Below are positions 56,372 to 64,000 of a DNA stretch of 64,000 nt, in pieces. A program made the translations under genes and the position numbers. The first letter of the stretch is position 1; each line of letters opens with the position of its first letter. The notes under the pieces are model-generated. The model was not told the DNA's origin and ran no database searches. It worked only from the letters and a program-made list of their open reading frames with translations. Source of the DNA: Cryptomeria japonica (taxonomy: Eukaryota > Streptophyta > Pinopsida > Cupressales > Cupressaceae); the NCBI RefSeq assembly GCF_030272615.1, contig NC_081413.1:17553785-17617784 (forward strand), read 5' to 3'.

Positions 56372-59300
56372 AGTGTCATAAACACATTATTTGATTCTAT
56401 ACTGCTGTTTTGGCTTTTAAGTCAATTTTTTGGGTTAGGGTTTTGACTTTTTGGTTGAATTTTGTTAATGGTTTTGTACTCCAGAGGCTCTATACTGTCA
56501 TTTCTGATGATTTTGGGCACTAAGCTATTCTTTTTTGTTGTATTTGAATCCTATTTGGGCTCCAACAAGTATTTTTGTTCTTGTCTGTTGAGGTATGAAA
56601 TGTTGCTCCAACAAGATGTATGCATCCCTTGCTGCTGAGGATGAGTATATGCAACTCCAATGAGAGGTTATATTATGCCTTGTTGTTAAGGACTATGTGG
56701 TATCACTAGATTCATATTCTTTCCCCATTTATGTGTTTATATCACTTTGAGGCTTTTTTTTATTGTTGCATTATGATGCATTGATCTTATGACATGATTT
56801 TGTTATATGGCTTTGTATGTATGTGTATAAGTTGTTTTTTATGAATCAATTTTGCATCAGATTTGTAATGGTATTTTTGAATACTTTCTATGTTGAGCCT
56901 CATGCTATTGTATGATGTATTTTGTTATGTTTCTACCCTATGGTCTTGGTCCATGGTTGGGGAGAGTGGGCTCTTGCATGTGTGGACCAAGGTCGTGAGC
57001 ATTAGGCCTCTAGGAGGGGGTCTAGACTTGATGGAACCACATGAAGAGTTTATGGTTTAATTTGTAAGTGATAATATTATTAATAATTAATTAGTGGGTG
57101 GGGTATTTAGGAATTCACCTAATCAAGATAAAGAATTTGATGTTGTATGCCCCAATTGGACGGACTTAGGGAGGTGGTTTTGGGATCCTAGATTGGGAAG
57201 ACTGTTGGAGTGGTATACCCGATCTTCCATGAGTGACTCCACGGTGGAGACAGATGCCACATGAGGTTAGCATGTGATGACACTCTATCCCACATGTGTC
57301 CATTATCCATATGCCTTGATTTGTTGTTTGTGCCTTTGGAGGTTTATTTATTTGATTTAGCCGTGTGATGTATTTTGATGTTGTATTCCTGTGTTGAAGT
57401 TTGTGGTGTCATGTTGTATCCTTTGGTTGTTAGGTGTCATCTTAGGTCTTAAGTGTGAGTTGGAACCTTATTCCATCTCCTAGCATGGGGGCGGTTCCCA
57501 TTTGGTTCCACATGGTCGAGTGGTTTGATGCCTTCTATCATTGGGATATTCTTCTTGAATGTTAGCATGCATGGATTAGATTCTTGGATTCTTCATGGGA
57601 TTATTCTTTGGAGTTGTTTTCTATGTACATGCAAGAGAAGACATTGTATCATGATGCTTTATATTTGTAAAGGAGATTATGTATCCTTATGTTATGTATC
57701 TTCAAATGATTGCTGATGTAATTGAAAAAGAGACATGATGTAATACTTAGGTGACGTTCTTATTGTACATTCATTGAAGTATTGGATATTCATTATGTAA
57801 TGTTAGATTATGAGTTCTATGTGGATAAGAAAGAGTTAGTATGTATGCATTTGTATTGTATTGAAATTGTAAGATGGGATTGTATGTATAATCTTATGGA
57901 AATTATGTTGGAAGGATAGTAGTTGCTGTTATAGATCATGTTTAAGAAATGGAAGTTATCTAGATGAAATGGATTATGTTACTTAGGTAAATGAGCTAGT
58001 TATCTTAGAGATGTAATGAAACTTGAAAGAATAATCTAGTCCTATAGAAAAAAATGGTTATACAAACTATGATGCTTTTATGGTGAATGAAAGAATGGAT
58101 ATTAGGAGTATTTGATTTGGTAGTTTCTAAAAGAATCTAAAGAGTATGCTAAGTGACTAAGTTATAAACAAGGTGTTAAGGATTTATTATAGTTGTATGG
58201 AAAGTAAATGGATGGATGGATAATAGAATATGATGTTCTAAGATGGATATGTGATGTGTTAGGATTTTGTCAAGTAATGATGTTGAGATACCCTAGGGAA
58301 TGGATTTGCATTGTATGATTTTATATAGAGATTGTGTTAATGATTAAATGGTCATTCCAAAAATAGACGCAGACCTGCAAGAAGCAACACCGACCAAATG
58401 AGGGTCATTGAGGGTTGTTGAAGGCATTTAAAAAAAAATTGGTTTCCTGGGAGAGAGTTCCAACAATGACAACCAATAAATTTTTCTATTGTTTCAAATT
58501 AGTTTTAAATATGTTTTTAATTAGATTTTTAGGAGAATAATTTAAGTAAGTTTAGTGGAATTATTCTATAGTGAATAAAAAATGTAAAGTTTTCTCATTA
58601 AGGAAAAGTTTCTTAAAATATTTGGTGATATCAAGTGAGAATCTATAAACAAGAATTTATTAATTTATTATTTAAACATGATTAGTAGGTTGAAGGAATC
58701 TAACTACAACCCCTTGAACAAATAGTCTAGATAATGAATTGTGAAAACAAATCAAGTTCATGATCAAATGACTAGTTGTACACAACATCAACTGTATAGA
58801 AGTGTTTTGAGACTTATCTTTGTATGGAGATAGGTTTTTGTTGGTTTCAAAGGTTAAGAAGCTTGCACGTAAGTCAAATATGAACTTGGAAGAGAGCATC
58901 CTAAGAAATACAAAAGAATAGATGTACAAATTTCAAAACAAAACCATTTTCCAATTTTTTTGTTATCACTGCTTTGCATAGGTGGTAAAGACATCATTGA
59001 ATATGGGGAATGTATCATGGTTGTGGGTGATAGCATAATAATATCTTCCAATTTTTAACGTTATTAGACAATTAAATTAACTTTTTTTTAACATTCATCA
59101 CATTCACCAATTATTTAATAAACAATTTGTCAAGAATTTAAGGATGATATAAATTTTATGGCTTGTGACATCTTATATTTTTTAAATAGATTCAACATAT
59201 ATTTTTTAATTTTTTATAAAATTGTTTCTATCATAATTAGTTAGTTTTCAATATTTTAAATTATATTTCTACTATTTTTTATTGAGATACATGCGTAAAT

Positions 59301-59583
59301 TGGACTAAAACTTAAATCTTTTCATTATTTAATACCAAATTGGTACAGGAACACATCGACGAACAAATAATTAGCATAGACCAAAAAAATGTTCCAATTT
59401 GTTTTCTTCAATTTTGATTTGTTTAGATTGGCATCTCTCCACTCAATTTTGTAGTCAGAAATGCCTTAGAATAATGTTGTATTATGCAAGCAAATGCAAT
59501 TAGCTAGTGTAAAGGCGAATTCCTCAACCTTTGTCAACCTAATAGGAGTTTTGAGTCAGGGCACAAATATCTATAATGGGACC
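56372..59583. other. non-coding region, possibly old LTR-element remains
   Basis: 56,940-57,300 is GC-richer, with ATTAGGCCTCTAGGAGGGGG and TGGTATACCCGATCTTCC, and looks like the untranslated part of some retroelement, but no partner copy is in the window. 57,700-59,580 is AT-rich without ORFs of note. Confidence 0.35.
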
Positions 59584-60359
59584 TGTGTATGGTGAAAATG
59601 GATACAATAATAACAATATTGAAAGACTAAATGAATCCAACCACTAAACCCTAGCCTAACAATCAACAAAGATCCACCATAACATATGAAGATTACCTAA
59701 GACAATGCAAAATAAAACAAAATCACAAAGATTATACCATCACATGTCCAATAGGGTTTTGATCTCCATTCTTCCTATCTCCACTGATCTTGCTTGATAT
59801 ATTTGCTCTCAGATTTTATATGCACAAGAGCTCAACAAAGAACGGAATGTGGTTGCAAGTAGGATCGTAGTGTAGTCAATTGATCAAGTAGTTAGCATGA
59901 GTGATTAGGGTTTGACAATGAAGAAAGCATCTTCTTAAATAGAAGACACAATATGAAATGGAGGGCTAAGATTGAGAGGTGGTAAAAGGAGGTCGGCTAG
60001 GATTAGAGGGTAGGTAAAAGAAATACCAAAATAATGAAAGAGGTAGGTAGTGTATGAATTAAGAGATGAATGACATGTGTCATGTGTAGAAAAAGCTAAT
60101 GAATTAATTAAATAAATAAAGATTTATTTAATTAATAGTAGAAGTGGGATCAATTAAATAAATAAGATATTTATTTAATTTAGGAAAAGGTAATTTAAAT
60201 AAATAAATGTATTTATTTAAATGAGAAATAAGGCTAGAAGAGGATAAATGAATTAATTAAATAAATAAAAATTTATTTAATTAATAGAAGAATTAGGCTT
60301 AGATAATTAAATAAATAAAATATTTGTTTAATTAGACATGACAATTTTGGGTGTCTACA
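59584..60359 (-). repeat. 3' LTR of element C
   Basis: A 776-bp LTR, on the plus strand TGTGTATGGTGAAAATGG...GGTGTCTACA. It is clearly more different from the two B LTRs than these are from each other. Confidence 0.88.
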
Positions 60360-60884
60360 TTTTGCCCCTCTTTGAGACAATGCGGCTTGTCGCGTTGTTT
60401 CAAAGAAGATAAGATGAACTGATACAGAGTTGCCCCAGTATGGGAATAATATGCCCCCTCGAGAGATTGGATGAAAATGTCTGAAAAGATTGCAGACAAT
60501 CTCTCGATAAGAAAGAAAGGCTAGAATGGATCGACCGAATAAAGTGACAAAGTCACGGGATGAAGAATACTGACTCGGGAAATGAAGGCGAGGGCTAGGG
60601 TAGGCTATAAGATAGACCACGGGCAAAAGACATCCTCATTGTCATCCACACCCTTACGAGATCACAGTGCAGAGCGAGAAAAGAGCAGCAGCAGTCAACA
60701 GCGATGGCCTTCGTACACAGATTCGACCGCGTTCGCTGATTCCAGAGGCCAGCAGAGGCAGGAGAGCCGGTAAGTACCACCAAACCTCCTCGTACTTTCA
60801 CGCATTTCAATTTTTGTCATTAATGCTCAGTAGGTAGCAATAAATGCGCTAGGAATAGGACTTTAAAAAAATGCAAAAACGTAG

Positions 60885-61140
60885 AACCGCGTCTGTGTCG
60901 GTGCTAGGCGCGTCTGTGTCGGTTCCAGGCGTGTTTACGTCTGGGACCGCGTTTGTGCTTGATGCGGGAGCGTCTGTGCATTTCAGACGCGTTTGTGTCC
61001 TGTAGGGGCGTTTAGGTTCCGAAGTCGCGTTTGTGCATGATGTAAGCACGTTTATGTCCAGAAAGCACGTCTGTGTTGCAAAAGCGCGTTTGTGCAGTCA
61101 AGAAGCACGTTTATGAGTTTAAAGCGCGTTCATGTCTTAA
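60885..61140. repeat. GCGCGTCTGTGT array in the PMD intron of element C
   Basis: About 12 units of roughly 20 bp, matching 40,065-40,305 in position and orientation, though individual units have drifted (GCACGTTTATG and similar). Confidence 0.88.
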
Positions 61141-61263
61141 AATGTATGGTTTCAGTCTTCTAGGTCAAATCGACAGTTCTGTGAGGAACATACGCTGTCG
61201 ATTGGATAAGCTGTTGAGAGGATACACTCAAACAGGTCCTCTAGGAAGACTAGGATAGATCAA

Positions 61264-61540
61264 GGCACTTTGTGATGAACAGGGAGTACCAAGATAGAGT
61301 ACTTTGTGATGAACAGGGAGTACCCAGAGTGTGAGCAGCACTTTGTGATGAACAGGGAGTGCTAAATGTGAGTAACACTTTGTGATGAACAGGGAATGTC
61401 ACACACGTAGTACTTTGTGATGAACAGGGAGCACTACTAGGATAGATAGCAACACTTTGTGATGAATAGTGAGTGTCACTAGGATAGATAACCATATGAA
61501 TTTAGATAGCAAGTAGCATTTTGTGATAAACAGTGAATGC
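61264..61540. repeat. seven-hairpin array with covarying stems in element C
   Basis: Seven units carry the loop TTGTGATGAACAGGG. Stems by unit are GGCACT/AGTACC (one mismatch), GTACT/AGTAC, AGCACT/AGTGCT, ACACT/AATGT (one mismatch, perfect in B), GTACT/AGCAC (one mismatch), ACACT/AGTGT and GCATT/AATGC. The array ends some 35 bp before exon 2 of the PMD gene. Confidence 0.9.
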
Positions 61541-63537
61541 CACGATAACTGACATGATTGATTGTGTGACTACACGAGTATTTGCCGATGTTAGAGTCAC
61601 GGGAGAGATTCCCGTCTACACAGAGACTGCGACCAGAGTTGTCGTTTGAGGACAGAGCTGCGATTGAGGAGATGGGCCTCAGACATGTACTGTATGTGCC
61701 TGAGTTTCGGGCAAACATGGGTTTGTTGACTGCACTGGCGGAGAGATGGCACTCCGAGACTTGCACTTTTCACTTGCCGATGGGGGAGATGACAGTGACC
61801 CTCGAGGATGTATACAGGATTTTGCACATACCGATCGATGGAGAGCTGATCCCATATGATCGAGATGGAGATAGAGAGGTGCTGAGACGGGTGTTCCAGG
61901 ATCCCGGGCTAGAGATGAGAGCAGGGCATGTGGCATGGGATACCATGACCGCGACAGGGTTAGCTTTGCCAGCTGTGATCGGAGGAGCCATCAATGGGTT
62001 CTTGTGTCCGAACAGGGCGACACGGGGGTTGGCAGTGGGCTGGGGAGGAGCACTGGAGATATTGGTGACTGAGCACACCAGGTATGCATGGGGTCCATGT
62101 GTCTTGGCACATCTGTATTATGAGCTTCACCAGTTCGTCTATCATGGATCAGTGGGACTGGGTTGTGGAGTGACACTGCTACAGGTGTGGGCATATGAGC
62201 ATCTGCCGATCACACGACCTATACACTTCAGGGGCAGAGGGCATGGATGGAGCTTTGTACACCTATATGATATGATCACCTCACAGCCTCAGATTGGCAG
62301 GTTAGAGCACTGGAGGCGTGTGATAGACGACATCGATGTGGTCATCTGGAGGCCGTACTTGGGGTGCGAGGAGTGGGAGGATGACGCAGTGGAGCTGCCA
62401 TATACATTCAGGAGCAGATATCTGATTGGGCGGACGCCCTACATTTTGGAGAGACAGCTGGTAGACAGGGTTGGCAGGCAGTTTGGCAGGATCCAGAGGA
62501 TGCCACGAGGCTCGGGTATGTATGCCCGTACGATCAGGGATCATGCACAGTTCGGGCCATTGTTATCGTATGATCAGGCCGTCACACAGCTGACAGAGAT
62601 GATGCCACTACCCTGGGATATGTGGCCGGAGGTTGAGGATGCAGGCATGGATGCAGAGTACTCCGCGTATTGGGCAGAACATCCGTTTCCACGGTTGATA
62701 GATCCGGAAGAGCTGCTGGAGGGAGAGGTTGGAGGGGATGATGATGATGATGGTGGAGGAGATGGAGGTAGGGGCCGACGGAGGTGGAGAGGAGTAGTGG
62801 GGGAGAGGAGGGTAACACCTCGGAGGGAGGGAGGACAGGAGGGACCAGCCCAGGTGGTGGTGAGGGGTCGTGGTGGATTGCCCCTGCAGGTACCAGCAGC
62901 ACAGGGACCTAGACAGGGACAGGTGCAGGGACAAGGACAGGTGCAGGTTCCCAGGCATGTACAGAGATAGGTACCGATTCAGGCACCGAGATAGGTACAG
63001 GGGGAGGCACAGGTACAGGCACCCATAGAGGGAGAGCCACAGGCAGAGGCTGAGGGTGGGGATCCCGAGGAGGATGAGCTGCTAGAGCTGAGGGAGATCT
63101 GCCAGGGCCAGGCAGATAAGATCTAGGAGTTGGAGAGGGAGAGGGATCACCTCAGGATCAGGCTCAAGGACACTGAGCGGGAGAGGGACCAGGCTATCCA
63201 GCGATAGACTGAGGCTGAGACAGCTCTGAGGGTAGGGAGGCAGGCGACAGAGGACACAGGGGCAGGCTACGCATATGTCTTGCGAGCCGGAGAGGTGATT
63301 GGTTACTGGAGGGACCTCTACTATGGTGCAGTGCCAGCGGATCAGCGGGCGAGGAGCTTCCATAGACCATCGCGGACAACGACGGCTACGGGAGGGAGTC
63401 GGAGGAGGCAGGCATCTAGTGGTGGGGTCATGGGTCCTCCACCACCACCAGACAGGCAGGGTGATCCTGGAGCGGGTCCTTCTACAGCTCAACGTCCGTC
63501 GAGGCCAGGCGGCTCCGAGGGAGGGAGTTCATCATAG

Positions 63538-64000
63538 CCATAGAGGGCTCCCCTTTGTATCAGTATATGTACCATTTTTGTATTGTAGACACCTGCGGGT
63601 GATTTTGTAGCCATATGATTCTTTTGACATCATTGTATCATGACACATTTGATTATATATGAGAGATGATTCACCATTTTTGCGGCAGCTATATGCATGT
63701 GTACCTTATGTGATGAGATGTTCTTATGTGATGTTTGTTTTATGATATGGATGCTTATATGATGCAATGCAATATTTTTGTTCTTTTATGTTTTATATGG
63801 GATGCATGATGCAAATGTGAATGTATGTAATGCAGATGAATATGATAATGCAAATGATTATTTACATGATGGAAATGTAAGATGTGCTAACATGTGTTGT
63901 ATGCAGGATGTGATGCAGTTGTGATATGTAGTGATGCAGTTGTGATATGTATATGTATGTATGAAATGCTTATATGTGGTGATGCAGGTGTAACTATATG
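63538..64000. other. 3' flank of the PMD gene in element C
   Basis: ATGATGCAAATG-type sequence homologous to 41,175-41,600 of element B, including GTAGACACCTGCGGGTGA and GCAGCTATATGCATGTGTAC. No ORF. Confidence 0.55.

Larger units (their letters stand above)
60704..63537 (+). pseudogene. PMD (plant mobile domain) gene, two exons, antisense to element C
   Basis: Exon 1, 60,704-60,769 (22 codons, MAFVHRFDRV...), ends at a perfect donor GTAAGT. Exon 2 runs from about 61,576 to the TAG at 63,535-63,537, and both joins are phase 0. Exon 2 residues 20-300 or so form the PMD: LAERWHSETCTFHLPMGEMT, TLEDVYRILHIPIDG, LAHLYYELHQF and LLQVWAYEHLP. Then come an Asp/Gly-rich and Arg/Gln-rich low-complexity part, a coiled coil (ELERERDHLRIRLKDTERER) and a Pro/Arg/Ser tail. 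In-frame stops are TGA at 60,737 (CGA in B) and TAG at 62,968, 62,992, 63,124 and 63,205, each in a Gln context; otherwise about 650 codons are open. The acceptor reads CTACAC instead of the CTGCAG seen in B. So this copy is silenced by point changes only. Confidence 0.85.
59584..64000 (-). mobile_element. element C: relative of B carrying the full-length antisense PMD gene (runs off the window)
   Basis: The left (3') LTR at 59,584-60,359 matches the B LTRs. A purine tract on the minus strand abuts it, and the following sequence matches B from exon 1 of the PMD gene through both repeat arrays and into the PMD gene. Only the 3' part of the element is in view; gag, leader and the 5' LTR would lie to the right of base 64,000. 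The left flank GGACC is the candidate target duplication. Confidence 0.85.

Noticed and set aside
61264-61540. CRISPR-like look of the hairpin arrays (repeat plus variable spacer), also at 40,424-40,699
   Set aside because: The window is eukaryotic, spacers are few, short and conserved between two element copies, repeats are imperfect, and no cas genes exist. It is an element-internal array.
62302-63492. Several minus-strand ORFs of 60-136 codons opposite the PMD gene
   Set aside because: Shadow frames of a GC-rich coding exon; the plus-strand reading has the PMD signature and coiled coil.
1-64000. tRNA, rRNA and organelle-derived sequence
   Set aside because: No cloverleaf-like or rRNA-like string and no plastid or mitochondrial gene was noticed on either strand. 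Only tRNA-complementary primer sites of retroelements are present.

Overview
This window looks like a piece of a very large, repeat-dense plant nuclear genome, most likely a conifer. It carries Copia, Gypsy (chromovirus and Tat-like), L1-type LINE and plant mobile domain (PMD) sequences typical of plants. It also carries two copies of a Penelope-like element with a GIY-YIG endonuclease, a class known among land plants mainly from conifers. There are no operons, rRNA, tRNA or CRISPR loci. The only candidate host gene is a set of three phase-compatible 3' exons of an unidentified plus-strand gene at 631-1346.

Layout. 1-4.5 kb: the host-gene tail and quiet AT-rich DNA. 4.5-11.8 kb: a minus-strand LINE ORF1 relic split by a plus-strand Copia element (5497-10989, 5-bp target duplication AGGCT). 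12.8-20.6 kb: a large palindrome made of two head-to-head, 5'-truncated Penelope-like copies; its right arm is interrupted by a minus-strand LINE (15.5-19.8 kb) that also holds an unidentified ORF. 21-23.7 kb: further LINE fragments, one with an 18-bp target duplication. 24.17-30.43 kb: a decayed minus-strand Gypsy chromovirus with 787-bp LTRs. 31-33.3 kb: another LINE ORF1 relic.

33.7-54.6 kb is a nested pair. The outer element A (LTRs about 1.45 kb, no recognisable coding) holds the young inner element B (39,085-50,253, target duplication GGAGG, LTRs almost identical). Element B is a non-autonomous Tat-like element. It keeps gag, protease and the extreme C-terminus of integrase but lacks reverse transcriptase, RNase H and the integrase core. 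It also carries, in antisense near its 3' LTR, a remnant of a PMD gene. Element C (59,584 to beyond the window end) is a relative of B with the full-length antisense PMD gene.

The most interesting structure is in elements B and C. Comparing them gives a two-exon model for the antisense PMD gene: a 66-nt first exon, an intron of about 0.8 kb and a long second exon. The intron holds two repeat arrays. One is about twelve units of a roughly 20-bp GCGCGTCTGTGT motif, which recurs in inverted orientation in the LTR-proximal leader of B. The other is seven short hairpins with a conserved 15-nt loop and stems that differ between units by compensatory changes. Premature stops across several elements are mostly TAG where CAG (Gln) is expected, as expected from deamination of methylated CHG sites. 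All coordinates and repeat counts were read by eye.
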